Source of the DNA: Parvularcula sp. BBD 1991-13
GTDB taxonomy: Bacteria; Pseudomonadota; Alphaproteobacteria; Caulobacterales; Parvularculaceae
Direction of reading: 5' to 3'
DNA: 64,000 nucleotides
Assembly: GCA_001657385.1 (NCBI GenBank)
Contig: LYSZ01000008.1
Coordinates: forward strand, 62,001 to 126,000
This document shows, one piece after another, positions 35,053 through 44,756 of the stretch (position 1 is its first letter; each line of letters starts with the position of its first letter). Under the pieces are notes generated by a model, which ran no database searches, had not been told where the DNA came from, and saw nothing but the letters and a program-made list of their open reading frames with translations. The translations under genes were made by a program, and so were the position numbers.

Positions 35053-37074
35053 ATGCCAGACGCATCCGGCATCAACGACGACATGAAAGCGGCGGACCGC
35101 GCAACGGCGTCCGCTTCCGGCGAGCCGCATCCCGGCGCGACCGGCGCGGACCGTTTCCCCGCGCCGGCGGCCTTCGCCGCCGAGGCGCGTTACGACCGCG
35201 AGCGGTATGAGCGCGACTATCAGCGTTCGACGGCCGATCCGGAGGGTTTCTGGGGCGAGATCGGCCGGCGCCTCGACTGGATAAAACCGTACACAGACGT
35301 AAAAGACGTATCCTTCGACGCGAAGGATCTGCATATTCGATGGTACGCGGACGGCGTCCTGAACGCCTGCGCCAACTGCGTCGACCGCCACCTGCCGGAA
35401 AAAGCGGACGACGTCGCCCTGATCTGGGAGGGCGACGATCCGGAGCAGTCGAAAACCGTCACCTACGCCGCGCTTTACGCCGAAGTCTGCCGCATGGCGA
35501 ACGTTCTCAAGGCCCACGGCGTCAAACGCGGCGACCGGGTGGTGATCTACATGCCGATGATCCTGGAAGCGGCCTACGCCATGCTTGCCTGCGCGCGCAT
35601 CGGCGCGGTGCATTCCATCGTCTTCGGCGGCTTCTCGCCGGATGCGCTGGCGAGCCGCATCGAGGACTGCGGCGCGTCGGCGGTGATCACCGCGGACGCC
35701 GGCTTTCGCGGCGGCAAGGCCGTGCCGCTGAAGGCCAATGTGGACAAGGCGCTGGAAGCGGTCGACGTGCCGTTCGTCCTTGTGGTCAACCGCGCCGGCG
35801 GCGCCGTGAACTGGACCGGCGGGCGCGACGTCTGGTGGCACAAGGCCCGCGACGAGGTTTCCGGCGATTGCCCGCCGGAGCCGATGAACGCCGAAGACCC
35901 GCTGTTCATTCTGTACACCTCCGGATCGACGGGAAAACCCAAGGGCGTTCTTCACACCACCGGCGGCTATCTCGTCTATGCGGCGTTCACCCATGAAGCG
36001 GTGTTCGATTACAAGCCCGGAGACGTTTATTGGTGCACGGCGGATGTGGGGTGGATCACCGGGCACTCCTATATCGTCTACGGCCCCCTCGCCAATGGCG
36101 CGACGAGCCTGATCTTCGAGGGCGTGCCCACCTGGCCCGACGCATCGCGGTTCTGGCGGGTCTGCGAAAAGCATAAAGTGAACATTTTCTACACCGCGCC
36201 GACGGCGCTCCGCTCGCTGATGCGCGAGGGCGACGACTATGTGCGGTCTGCGGACCTGTCCTCGCTGCGGCTGCTCGGGTCCGTGGGCGAACCGATCAAC
36301 CCGGAAGCCTGGCGCTGGTATCACCGCGTCGTCGGCCAGGGCCGCTGCCCCATCGTCGACACGTGGTGGCAGACGGAAACCGGCGGCATGCTGATCTCTC
36401 CCCTGCCCGGCGCGACCGATCTCAAGCCGGGCTCGGCGACGAAACCGCTGTTCGGCGTGCAGCCGGCCCTGGTCGACAATGACGGCGCAGTGCTGGAAGG
36501 CCCGGCGGAGGGCAATCTCGTCATCACCGATTCCTGGCCCGGACAGATGCGCACGGTTTACGGCGATCACCAGCGCTTCATCGACACCTATTTCACGACC
36601 TATCCGGGAACCTATTTCACCGGGGACGGCGCGAAACGCGACGAAGACGGCTATTACTGGATCACCGGCCGCGTCGACGACGTGCTCAACGTCTCCGGGC
36701 ACCGCATGGGCACCGCCGAGATCGAGAGCGCCCTTGTCGCTCACGCCGCCGTCGCCGAAGCCGCCGTGGTCGGCTTTCCCCACGACGTCAAGGGCCAGGG
36801 GATCTACGCCTATGTCTCGCTGATGGAAGGGACCGCGATGGATGCGAATCTGGAGGCGGACCTTGTCAAATGGGTGCGCGCCGAAATCGGCCCGATCGCC
36901 AAGCCGGACCATATTCACATCGCTCCGGGCCTGCCGAAAACCCGCTCCGGCAAGATCATGCGCCGCATTCTGCGCAAGATCGCGGAGAACGACTATGGCA
37001 GTCTCGGCGACACCTCGACCTTGGCCGATCCGTCGGTCGTCGGCGCATTGATCGACGAGCGCAAAAACAGATAG
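35053..37074 (+). CDS. acs: Acetyl-CoA synthetase (AMP-forming)
   Basis: A 673-residue enzyme that activates acetate to acetyl-CoA through an acetyl-AMP intermediate. Adenylate-forming motifs are [15 protein letters not shown] near residue 290 and [16 protein letters not shown] near residue 437. The C-terminal [15 protein letters not shown] near residue 632 carries the catalytic Lys that is controlled by acetylation in this family. I chose the ATG at 35053, five bases after GAGGAGG; an upstream in-frame extension to 34861 has no similarity to Acs. It is followed by a response-regulator gene. Confidence 0.97.
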   Translation: MPDASGINDDMKAADRATASASGEPHPGATGADRFPAPAAFAAEARYDRERYERDYQRSTADPEGFWGEIGRRLDWIKPYTDVKDVSFDAKDLHIRWYADGVLNACANCVDRHLPEKADDVALIWEGDDPEQSKTVTYAALYAEVCRMANVLKAHGVKRGDRVVIYMPMILEAAYAMLACARIGAVHSIVFGGFSPDALASRIEDCGASAVITADAGFRGGKAVPLKANVDKALEAVDVPFVLVVNRAGGAVNWTGGRDVWWHKARDEVSGDCPPEPMNAEDPLFILYTSGSTGKPKGVLHTTGGYLVYAAFTHEAVFDYKPGDVYWCTADVGWITGHSYIVYGPLANGATSLIFEGVPTWPDASRFWRVCEKHKVNIFYTAPTALRSLMREGDDYVRSADLSSLRLLGSVGEPINPEAWRWYHRVVGQGRCPIVDTWWQTETGGMLISPLPGATDLKPGSATKPLFGVQPALVDNDGAVLEGPAEGNLVITDSWPGQMRTVYGDHQRFIDTYFTTYPGTYFTGDGAKRDEDGYYWITGRVDDVLNVSGHRMGTAEIESALVAHAAVAEAAVVGFPHDVKGQGIYAYVSLMEGTAMDANLEADLVKWVRAEIGPIAKPDHIHIAPGLPKTRSGKIMRRILRKIAENDYGSLGDTSTLADPSVVGALIDERKNR

Positions 37075-37144
37075 ACTGAAGGTGCGTTCGAAACGAAAAA
37101 AAGAGCACAAAGACAAAAAAGAAAACAAATGAGAGAGGAAGCGC

Positions 37145-37792
37145 GTGGGCGCAAAACCCATCGTCATCGCGGACGATCATCCCCTGTTCAGGGCCGCGCT
37201 GAAGCAGGCGATCGCCGCGGCCGCGCCTGACCGGGACATCGTCGAGACGGCAAGTCTCACCGAGGCGCGCGCCGCCATTGACGCGCGCGCGCCGGGGCTT
37301 GTGTGCCTCGATCTGCATATGGAAGACAGCGACGGCTTCGCGGGATTGTTGGGGCTGCGCCATGATTTTCCCGCCCTGCCGGTGGCCGTCGTCTCCGGCA
37401 GCGAGGGCGGCGACGTCATCCAGCGGGCGATGAAATTCGGCGCCTCGGCTTTCATTCCCAAGTCGCTGACGATCGAGGAGATTCGCGGTGCGATCGCCGA
37501 GGTGCTGGACGGCGGCGTGTGGGCGCCCGAAACAGGCCGGAGCGACGGCGGGGACGGCGCCCTCGCGGAAAAGCTCGCAGGCTTGACGCCGACCCAGCTC
37601 AAAGTGCTGATCAGCGTGCACAAGGGGCTGTTAAACAAGCAGATCGCCTATGAAATGTCGATCAGCGAAGCGACGGTGAAGGCGCACCTGACCGCGATCT
37701 TCCGTAAACTGAACGTACAGACTCGAACGCAGGCGGTGATCGCCGCCGGCGCCCTGATCGCCGATCCCGATGTGGTGCGTGATGACGGTTGA
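37145..37792 (+). CDS. NarL/FixJ-type response regulator
   Basis: A 215-residue two-domain regulator. The receiver domain (residues 1-120) has the acidic pair in VIADDHPLF, the phospho-acceptor Asp in VCLDLHMED near residue 57, Ser near residue 85 and Lys in IPKSL near residue 106. The C-terminal LuxR helix-turn-helix (residues 148-205, LTPTQLKVLISVHKGLLNKQ and following) binds DNA. The start is GTG at 37145 behind GAGGAAG. In several proteobacteria a regulator of this kind next to acs controls acetate activation, so acs is a likely target. No histidine kinase is nearby. Confidence 0.92.
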   Translation: MGAKPIVIADDHPLFRAALKQAIAAAAPDRDIVETASLTEARAAIDARAPGLVCLDLHMEDSDGFAGLLGLRHDFPALPVAVVSGSEGGDVIQRAMKFGASAFIPKSLTIEEIRGAIAEVLDGGVWAPETGRSDGGDGALAEKLAGLTPTQLKVLISVHKGLLNKQIAYEMSISEATVKAHLTAIFRKLNVQTRTQAVIAAGALIADPDVVRDDG

Positions 37793-37808
37793 GGCGCGAA
37801 CGCGCGCC
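37793..37808 (+). terminator. Hairpin directly after the response-regulator gene
   Basis: GGCGCG (37793-37798) pairs with CGCGCC (37803-37808) across four bases, beginning right after the stop codon. It has only TTAT after it, so it may be a weak terminator or an mRNA-stabilising hairpin for the acs transcript. Confidence 0.45.
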
Positions 37809-37828
37809 TTATCGCTGGTTAACAACCT

Positions 37829-37999
37829 TTAGATGAACCAGCAGAAATAGATTCCGTCGGGAAAGAAAATGCACTCGCAAAATTCAGGGTAGCATTCCGG
37901 CGCGTTTTCTTCCGCAACCGCGTTAGTTGATAAAGTCACCGCGCCAAGAGCGACAAGGCCGACGACAGTGCTTCTCGTCAGAGTCATGATGGTCTTCAT
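37829..37999 (-). CDS. Small secreted Cys- and aromatic-rich peptide
   Basis: A 56-residue precursor. Residues 1-29 are a clear Sec signal peptide (MKTIMTLTRS, then a Val/Leu/Ala core, ending TNAVA). Cleavage after Ala29 would release a 27-residue peptide with four Cys (mature positions 7, 12, 14 and 24), eight aromatic residues, six acidic residues and no Lys or Arg, ending CWFI. The ATG at 37999 has GGAG six bases upstream, which is better than the open frame's first Met. I recognise no family. It is 150 bases downstream of the acyl-CoA ligase gene and converges on the response regulator. Two disulfides or metal binding are possible; function is unknown. Confidence 0.6.
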   Translation of the reverse strand: MKTIMTLTRSTVVGLVALGAVTLSTNAVAEENAPECYPEFCECIFFPDGIYFCWFI

Positions 38000-38149
38000 C
38001 TCAGTCTCCGCGTTAAACAGCCCCACGATGAAGGCGCTGAGAAACCCTATGGGAGACGCTGCCGACGCGCCACGAATATCGAGAACACGATTTTTCGTCG
38101 GAGGGGCCGCCGGGAATGACGCCGGCCCCCTCAACAGGCAAGGCCGGGC

Positions 38150-39766
38150 TTATTCCGCCAGCTTGTAGTCCTTGAACATCTTGCGCAGTTCGGTTTTCAG
38201 GACCTTGCCGGTGGCGCCGATGGGCATGTGATCGATAAACTCGACCGCGTCGGGGATCGCGATCTTGTCGAGCTTGCCTTTCAGAAACGCTTTGATCCCC
38301 TCGCCCGTGACCTCCTGACCGGGCCGCTTGACGACGACGAGCAGCGGACGCTCCTGCCATTTCGGATGCTCGACGCCGATAACGCCGGCCTGCAACACGC
38401 CGTTATGCATGAGCGCGGCGTTTTCGATCTCGATGGAGGAAACCCATTCGCCGCCCGTCTTGATGACGTCCTTTGAACGGTCCGTAATCTGAAGGAAACC
38501 GCCCTCGTCGATAATGGCGACGTCGCCCGTATCGAACCAGCCGTCGGCGGTCAGAGTCGATTTTTCGGCCTTGTAGTATTCTCCGATGATCCAGGGGCCG
38601 CGAACCTGCAAATGACCTTCATGCTCGCCGTCATGGGGCAGAATCTTGCCTTGCGCGTCGACAAGGCGCATGTCCACGAACGGCAGGGCGCGACCGGCCT
38701 TCAACTGATACGGCATGCGGTCGTCGAGCGGCAGCTCCTCGATATGCGGCGGCAGCACGTTGACGGTGCCCACAGGCGAGAGTTCCGTCATGCCCCAGCC
38801 CTGTTGCATCTCGACGCCGCGCTTGGCGAAGCCGCGGATCAGCGCTTCGGGCAGCGCCGACCCGCCGCAAAGGCCGCGTTTCAGATGCGGAAGCTCCTTG
38901 CCCGTCTCTTCAAGATACTGCAACAGCCCGAGCCAGACCGTCGGCACGCCGGCGGAGTAGGTCACTTTCTCCGAATGCAGCATTTCGTAAAGCCCCTCCC
39001 CGTCGAGGCGGGGACCGGGGAAGACCTGCTTCACGCCAATCATGAGACACGAATACGGGGTGTTCCATGCGTTGACGTGGAACATGGGCACCACGGGCAG
39101 CATCGTGTCGCCTTCGCGCATGCTCATCGCCGTCGGCAACACCGTCGCAAAGGACTGCAGGACCAGCGCGCGGTGGCTGTATAGAACGCCCTTGGGATCG
39201 CCCGTCGTGCCGGAAGTGTAGCACAGGGCGACGGCGGTGTTCTCGTCGAATTCAGGCCAGTCGAACGCCTCAGGCGCGCCGGCGATCAAATCCTCGTAAT
39301 TGTCGGCGCCGTCGCCGGCCTCGCCCGCGTGCTCGGCGTCCGTCAGAACGTAATAGCCTTTCACGGATTTCAGGTTCGGGCGCATCATCGCCACCAGGGG
39401 CGCGAAGGTCGTGTCGTAGAACAGATAGTCGTCTTCGGCGTGGTTGATGACGAAGCTGGCGTTCTCGATGCCGAGACGGGGATTGATCGTATGCAGAACG
39501 GCGCCGATCCCGCCCACGGCGTAGTAAAGCTCGAACTGACGATAGGTGTTCCAGCCGATGACGCCGATGCGGTCGCCCTGCTTGACGCCCATCGCCGTCA
39601 GCGCATTGGCGAGCTTCCGGATTCGCCGGGCGGCGTCGCCGATGGCGTAGCGGTGGATCGGCCCTTCGACCGTGCGCGTCACGATTTCGGTGTTGCGGTA
39701 ATTGCGGACAGCGTGCTTGAGGATTTCGGTCGTCAGCAACGGCCGGTCCATCATCAGTCCCTGCAT
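38150..39766 (-). CDS. Fatty acyl-CoA ligase (AMP-binding, AlkK/FadD-like)
   Basis: A 538-residue adenylate-forming enzyme. Motifs are LCYTSGTTGDPKGVLYSHRA near residue 187, GWGMTE near residue 323 and DRSKDVIKTGGEWVSSIEIE near residue 432. The C-terminal IGATGKVLKTELRKMF near residue 517 holds the catalytic Lys. The overall pattern matches medium- or long-chain fatty acid-CoA ligases of the AlkK type rather than acetyl-CoA synthetases. The ATG at 39766 follows AGGGAG nine bases upstream. It appears monocistronic or cotranscribed with the small peptide gene. Chain-length preference cannot be read from sequence. Confidence 0.9.
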   Translation of the reverse strand: MQGLMMDRPLLTTEILKHAVRNYRNTEIVTRTVEGPIHRYAIGDAARRIRKLANALTAMGVKQGDRIGVIGWNTYRQFELYYAVGGIGAVLHTINPRLGIENASFVINHAEDDYLFYDTTFAPLVAMMRPNLKSVKGYYVLTDAEHAGEAGDGADNYEDLIAGAPEAFDWPEFDENTAVALCYTSGTTGDPKGVLYSHRALVLQSFATVLPTAMSMREGDTMLPVVPMFHVNAWNTPYSCLMIGVKQVFPGPRLDGEGLYEMLHSEKVTYSAGVPTVWLGLLQYLEETGKELPHLKRGLCGGSALPEALIRGFAKRGVEMQQGWGMTELSPVGTVNVLPPHIEELPLDDRMPYQLKAGRALPFVDMRLVDAQGKILPHDGEHEGHLQVRGPWIIGEYYKAEKSTLTADGWFDTGDVAIIDEGGFLQITDRSKDVIKTGGEWVSSIEIENAALMHNGVLQAGVIGVEHPKWQERPLLVVVKRPGQEVTGEGIKAFLKGKLDKIAIPDAVEFIDHMPIGATGKVLKTELRKMFKDYKLAE

Positions 39767-39890
39767 CGGCGTAGTCTCCCTGGGGTCAGTCGGGTTAAAC
39801 CTGTTTGGTTGGTCGTCCCTCCGTCAATACTGCCAGCGGGCCGCTTCGCAAAGCCTGTTTGGATCGGTTTTTCCAATCGGAACTGCTTTT

Positions 39891-41132
39891 TTATGAGGAT
39901 TTCTCCTTTTGAGACGCCAGCGCGCTGCGGAATATCTCGCCTGCGCGCGGCTCGCCCGGGAAATCCTCGTCCACCCACGCCGCTTCCGCCGCGCGCAGGA
40001 CCGCCGACACCGCAGGGCCGGGCGCAAGCCCCGCCTCCACCGCATGGCGCCCGCCATAGGGGAAAACCGGCGCCGTCCAATCGTTCAGCACCCCCAGCAA
40101 CCGGGCGCGCTCGGCGGCGTCGAGGCGCAGGCGCGCATGGGCGCATTCGACCGCGTCGGCAAAGCCGTCGACGCCGAGGGCGTAAATCAGCTTGCGGACG
40201 GCATGGCCGGAAAGGCCGGGGGCGATCCGCGCGGCGCCCTCGACGGCGCGGCGGCGCACGGCTTTTTCCGCGTTGGACAGGCGCAGCGCCTTGCCGATCC
40301 CCTCCCCGCCATCGCCATAGAGCGCCGCCAGCGCCAGCGGCGCCGGCGCGGCGGGGGCGGCTTGCTTGAGCCGCGCCAGAGCGTCAAGTTCGGCCGGCGC
40401 GGGCCAGATGCGCTCAAGAACGCCGGCCGCCGCCATCGCGCACGCCGCGAAGCCCGCGCGCGGCAGGGCGAGGATCGCCGTCATCTCAGCGCCGACCCGC
40501 TCCGCGGAGAGCCGCGCCAGGCCGTCCTTCAGGGCGGCGCAGGCCGCCAGGCCCTCCGCGTCGTAAGTCTGCGAAAAGCGCGCGCCGAAACGAAAGAACC
40601 GCAGGATGCGCAGATAATCTTCCCCGATGCGCGCAGCCGGGTCTCCGATGAACCGCACCCGCCGCGCCTCGGCGTCGGCGACGCCTCCGACCGGGTCGTA
40701 GAGCCGGCCGTCCGGGGTCAGATAGATCGCGTTCAGACGAAAGTCCCGCCGGCCCGCATCCACCGCCCAGTCGCGGGTGAACGCCACGGTGGCGCGCCGA
40801 CCGTCCGTCGAGACGTCGGCCCGCAGGGTGGTGACTTCGACGCCGCGATGATCGGCGATGGCGGTCACGGTGCCGTGGGCGAGACCGGTCGGCGCCGCCT
40901 TCAGTCCCGCCCGGTCGAGGGCCGCGAGGACGGCCTCCGGCTCAAGCGTGGTGGCGATGTCCACGTCTTTCGGCGTCTCGCCGATCAGGCTGTCGCGCAC
41001 GCAGCCGCCGACAAACCGGACAGAGCCCGCCTCCGCCGCTTCCAGAGCGGCGACGATGGTCGTGAGATGCGGCGCGTCGAGCCAGTCGAACCGCGCCCGC
41101 CGGGCGGGACCGAGCGCGACCAGACCGGTCAC
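39891..41132 (-). CDS. cca: CCA-adding tRNA nucleotidyltransferase/poly(A) polymerase family
   Basis: A 413-residue class II nucleotidyltransferase. The head domain has FVGGCVRDSLIGETPKDVDIATT near residue 40, with the G-G-x-V-R-D motif and the metal-binding Asp-x-Asp, and the RRDFRLNAIYLTPDGRLYDP stretch near residue 128 is the second signature. The C-terminal half is helical RNA-binding sequence. In alphaproteobacteria this gene typically adds or repairs the 3'-CCA of tRNAs. The start overlaps the end of the nudix gene by four bases (ATGA). Confidence 0.92.
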   Translation of the reverse strand: MTGLVALGPARRARFDWLDAPHLTTIVAALEAAEAGSVRFVGGCVRDSLIGETPKDVDIATTLEPEAVLAALDRAGLKAAPTGLAHGTVTAIADHRGVEVTTLRADVSTDGRRATVAFTRDWAVDAGRRDFRLNAIYLTPDGRLYDPVGGVADAEARRVRFIGDPAARIGEDYLRILRFFRFGARFSQTYDAEGLAACAALKDGLARLSAERVGAEMTAILALPRAGFAACAMAAAGVLERIWPAPAELDALARLKQAAPAAPAPLALAALYGDGGEGIGKALRLSNAEKAVRRRAVEGAARIAPGLSGHAVRKLIYALGVDGFADAVECAHARLRLDAAERARLLGVLNDWTAPVFPYGGRHAVEAGLAPGPAVSAVLRAAEAAWVDEDFPGEPRAGEIFRSALASQKEKSS

Positions 41133-41830
41133 GGCGCGCGCTCGGGCGCGCCTCGCGGCTTTCGCAAGGCGCCGTCGTCCTGCAACGCTTCGGCGAGGCT
41201 GCGCAGGATGCCGGCGGTCAGCCCCCAGATGTGAAATCGTCCGTAGGGGGCGGCGAACATGTTATACTTGACGCCCTTGTGCTCGCGTTCCTCCGTGATG
41301 TGATTATCAAGGTCGGTCACGAAGTCGAGCGGCGCCTCGAAGATCTCCGCCACCTCGCGCGGACAGGGGGAGAACGCAACGCCGGGATCGACGAGGCCGA
41401 CCACCGGGGTCACCGAAAAGCCAAGCCCCCCCTGGTGCACGCCAAGTTCGCCGATGACGTCGACGGCGTCGGGGGGGATGTTCACTTCCTCATGCGCCTC
41501 GCGCAGGGCCGTCGCCACGCGGTCCCGGTCTTCCGGCGACGCCTTGCCGCCGGGAAAACTCACCTGCCCCGCATGGGAGGGCATGTCGGAGGAACGCACG
41601 GTCAAAAGCACGCTCGGCCGCTCGGGGCGGTTGATGATCGGCACAAGGACCGCCGCGTCCTTGCGAATATCGCTCCAGCGGCTTTCGAACAGCTTGTCGC
41701 CCACAAGATGCGGATTGATTTCCCGGAACATGTCGCGCACGCGCTGCGACGACACGCTCGCCAGGTTGCGCTCGATCCGCGCGCGCAGAGCCGCGCCCGG
41801 CGTCGTCAGGTTTTCCGCAGGCGCGGTCAT
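41129..41830 (-). CDS. CoA pyrophosphatase (Nudix, NudL/CoAse type)
   Basis: A 233-residue Nudix hydrolase. It has the CoAse-specific segment LLTVRSSDMPSHAGQVSFPG near residue 85, and the Nudix box follows directly, with Gly-x5-Glu and the REAHEEVNI end near residue 118. These enzymes cleave CoA and its derivatives to 4'-phosphopantetheine and 3',5'-ADP. I chose the ATG at 41830 behind GAAAGAG. It sits between DUF1285 and cca with four-base overlap to the latter, an arrangement common in alphaproteobacteria. Confidence 0.92.
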   Translation of the reverse strand: MTAPAENLTTPGAALRARIERNLASVSSQRVRDMFREINPHLVGDKLFESRWSDIRKDAAVLVPIINRPERPSVLLTVRSSDMPSHAGQVSFPGGKASPEDRDRVATALREAHEEVNIPPDAVDVIGELGVHQGGLGFSVTPVVGLVDPGVAFSPCPREVAEIFEAPLDFVTDLDNHITEEREHKGVKYNMFAAPYGRFHIWGLTAGILRSLAEALQDDGALRKPRGAPERAP

Positions 41831-41912
41831 CGCGATGCTCTTTCGTTGTCTTGCACAGTACATCTCGCCCGGTATGCCTCACCCGATTTGCCTTGCAGCG
41901 GCGCCGGAAGCG

Positions 41913-42503
41913 TCACTCGACAAGATCGGCCGCCGGACCGAACGGAAAAAAAACGCCGTCGGACCAGACGCCGAACTGATCTTCGCCGTCTATGTGATGG
42001 GTTTCGCCGAGAGCGACAAGGTCGTAATAGACCGCCCTGGCGATGCGGGCCTCGAGCCCGCCCCGGACGTGGATGTAAGGCGCGCCGCCGCCGTTTTCAG
42101 GCCCGGTTTCCCGCGCCGCGCGGAACGCCAGCGCGTGCTCCGGCCCCGCCGCGACCTCGTCGCCGACATTGGTGGCGAAGACAAGGCGACGGTCGCGGGC
42201 GTCGCCGCCGTCCGCCTCGACGCGCATCAGAACCGCGACGAACGGGGCGTCCTCCACTTTCAGTCCGAGCTTTTCAACCGGCGTCACGAGGAAATAGCGA
42301 TCCCCCTCGCGTTTCAGGACGGTGGAGAAGAGCCGCACCAGGCGCGCCCGCCCGATCGGCCCGCCTTCGTAAACCCATGTGCCGTCCCGCTTGATGACAA
42401 GGTCAAGCTCGCCGCAATAGGCCGGGTTCCACAGATGCACCGGGGGAAGGCTTTTGCCCGCCTCGCCCTCCAGCGCCGCCGCGTATCGCATCAGATCCTG
42501 CAT
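41913..42503 (-). CDS. DUF1285 family protein
   Basis: A 196-residue soluble protein matching the DUF1285 family. Recognisable parts are PPVHLWNPAYCGELDLVIKR near residue 20, WVYEGGPIGRARLVRLFSTV near residue 43 and DGEDQFGVWSDGVFFPFG near the C-terminus. Its function is unknown. The call rests on these segments and on the typical neighbourhood DUF1285-Nudix-cca on one strand. It lies 93 bases downstream of sppA. Confidence 0.88.
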   Translation of the reverse strand: MQDLMRYAAALEGEAGKSLPPVHLWNPAYCGELDLVIKRDGTWVYEGGPIGRARLVRLFSTVLKREGDRYFLVTPVEKLGLKVEDAPFVAVLMRVEADGGDARDRRLVFATNVGDEVAAGPEHALAFRAARETGPENGGGAPYIHVRGGLEARIARAVYYDLVALGETHHIDGEDQFGVWSDGVFFPFGPAADLVE

Positions 42504-42596
42504 CGGCCGAGCGGCGCCGACGGATCGGCGCCGCCTCCTCCTGTCGCGTTTCCGGCCGCCGCATTGTCGCGGCCGGCGCCCGAAAGGCGGCGCGGT

Positions 42597-44492
42597 CTAT
42601 TCGCAGGCGATGCAGCGCGCATAGGCCGCGTTCGGGTCGTTGAACTGCTCGAAGAACTCGATCTGGCGGCGAGCCTCGGACGCGAGCCGTCCGATGACGG
42701 ACGCGCCGCGCGCCGCGCCGGCGTCGCGGCCGGCCATGGCGACGACCCTGGTCGACAGGGAGCCGAGGAACCGGTCGAACGGGGTTTTTTCGTCGTCCAT
42801 GGTGACGAGATCGTATCTCTCCAGTTGCGCCAGCGCCGCGGCCGAGGCAACCGCGTCGTCGAAATCGCCAAGCTTGTCCACCAGGCGCAGATCCTGCGCG
42901 CGCTCGCCGATCCAGACGCGGCCCTGGCCGACCGAGTCCACATAGGTCTTGTCGACGCCGCGGCCTTCGCTGACGACGCTGAGGAAACGGTCGTAACCAT
43001 TTTCAACCGCCTGCTGAATAATGTCGGAGGCAGACGCCGGCAGCGGCCCGACGCCGGTCGCCAGCAGGGGAGACAGCGCCGTGGTGCCGACGCCGTCGGT
43101 GTAGACGCCGATTTCCGCAGCGGAATTCTCGAAGGTGTTGAAATAGCCGAAGATGCCGATGGAGCCGGTGATGGTGGTCGGCGCCGCCCAGATTTCGTCG
43201 GCGGCGGCGGAAATCCAGTACCCGCCCGATGCGGCCAGGGAGCCCATGGAGACGACCACCGGCTTGCCGTCGGCCTTCACCGCAAGAAGCTCGTCGCGGA
43301 TGACGTCCGAGGCGAAGGCGGAGCCGCCGGGGCTGTCGACCCGCAGGACGATCGCCTTGACGTTGTCGTCCTGGCGCGCCTTGCGCAGCTTGGCCGCGAT
43401 GGTGTCGCCGCCGGCCGCCTGCCCCATCGGGGCGTCGCCGTCGACAATGGGACCCGCCGCGGTGACCACCGCAATGTTCGGAGCGTCGCCGTCGGTCTCG
43501 CCGTTAACCGCGGTCAGATAGCGCTTGAAGCCCACCGACTTGTAGGAATCGCCGTTGCGCGCCCTGCCGAAGGCGTCGATCAGCAACTGGCGCTGTTCGG
43601 CGCGGGATTTCAGTCCGTCCACCAGGCCGGATTTCAGCGCCGCGCGGCCGAGATCGCCGTCCACCGCCTTGAGGATTTCGCCGAGATTATTCGTGTAAAG
43701 ATCGATACTGCCGGGCGCGAGACCGCGCGCCGTCTCGACGCGGGTGACGTATTCGCGCCACAGGACGCTGAGATAGGCCGCATTCGCCTCCTTCACCTCG
43801 GGCGACATGTCGTCTCGCGTGAAGGGCTCGACCGCCGACTTGAAGGTGCCGACACGGAACACGTGGCTGGTGATCTTCAGCTTTTCGAGCAGCGTTTTGA
43901 CATAGGCGTTGTACCGGCCGTAGCCGAGAATGACGACGCTGCCGTAATCGTTCATGACGATGGTGTCGGCGTGCGCGGCGAGGAGATATTGCGGTTGGGT
44001 GTATTGATCGCCGATGGCGACGATCTTCTTGCCGCTCTGCTTGAAGGCGACCAGTTCATCGGCGATGTAATGGAGCTTGCTGGCGCTGCTCGACGGAACC
44101 TGGAGCGCGCCGATATCCAGAACGAGGCCCTTGATGCGCTTGTCCTTGGCCGCTTCGCGGATCACCCGCACCACGTCGTGAACCTCGATCTGCATCGGGT
44201 CGTCGACGCCGTAGGCTTCCTCGATCAGCACCTGGAACGGGTCGACATCCTCCGCCTGCTCGACGAGGACGCCGTTCAAATCGAGGGTCAGCGCCGCGCC
44301 GTCCGGAATGGTCACGGAAACTTGATCGTTGTTTCCGGCGACGCCATTGGTCACGCTAACGACGACGCCCACCACCAGGAGCAGGACGACCAGGCCGATC
44401 AGCCCCTGCAACAGCAGAAGCATGCCAATCATTAACTTGCCGAAACCCTTGATGAAGCCCCAGATGGAAAAACGCGATGCGGTGTCAGACAC
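42597..44492 (-). CDS. sppA: Signal peptide peptidase SppA, long (67-kDa) type
   Basis: A 631-residue membrane-anchored serine protease that degrades cleaved signal peptides in the envelope. One N-terminal membrane helix lies at residues 20-47. Two tandem S49 domains follow: the catalytic Lys is in FRVGTFKSAVEPFTRDDMS near residue 212 and the nucleophile Ser in SMGSLAASGGYWIS near residue 413. The length fits the long, E. coli-like form. The start is a GTG at 44492 with AAGGGG seven bases upstream. It is divergent from moxR; the 264-base spacer between them contains a hairpin GCGCCC-N7-GGGCGC at 44691-44709. Confidence 0.93.
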   Translation of the reverse strand: MSDTASRFSIWGFIKGFGKLMIGMLLLLQGLIGLVVLLLVVGVVVSVTNGVAGNNDQVSVTIPDGAALTLDLNGVLVEQAEDVDPFQVLIEEAYGVDDPMQIEVHDVVRVIREAAKDKRIKGLVLDIGALQVPSSSASKLHYIADELVAFKQSGKKIVAIGDQYTQPQYLLAAHADTIVMNDYGSVVILGYGRYNAYVKTLLEKLKITSHVFRVGTFKSAVEPFTRDDMSPEVKEANAAYLSVLWREYVTRVETARGLAPGSIDLYTNNLGEILKAVDGDLGRAALKSGLVDGLKSRAEQRQLLIDAFGRARNGDSYKSVGFKRYLTAVNGETDGDAPNIAVVTAAGPIVDGDAPMGQAAGGDTIAAKLRKARQDDNVKAIVLRVDSPGGSAFASDVIRDELLAVKADGKPVVVSMGSLAASGGYWISAAADEIWAAPTTITGSIGIFGYFNTFENSAAEIGVYTDGVGTTALSPLLATGVGPLPASASDIIQQAVENGYDRFLSVVSEGRGVDKTYVDSVGQGRVWIGERAQDLRLVDKLGDFDDAVASAAALAQLERYDLVTMDDEKTPFDRFLGSLSTRVVAMAGRDAGAARGASVIGRLASEARRQIEFFEQFNDPNAAYARCIACE

Positions 44493-44756
44493 GAACAGCC
44501 CCTTTTTTGAAGCGTCGAAGCGCTTTCAATACTTCGAACGGCGCCTTCTTCAGGCGCTGTTGCGACCCCTCCATGCGCCGATCGTGTCGGTTAATCACAA
44601 ACCAAGCGCATGAAGACATCGTAAAGACAATGGGTGTCCGGCGGCAAGAGGCAAGGGTTTTGCGACGACCGGACACAATTTCTTGACCAAGCGCCCTTTA
44701 ACCGGGCGCGAGCCGTGCTATTTGCAACAACAACGGAAAAAGAAGCATTTACGTCT

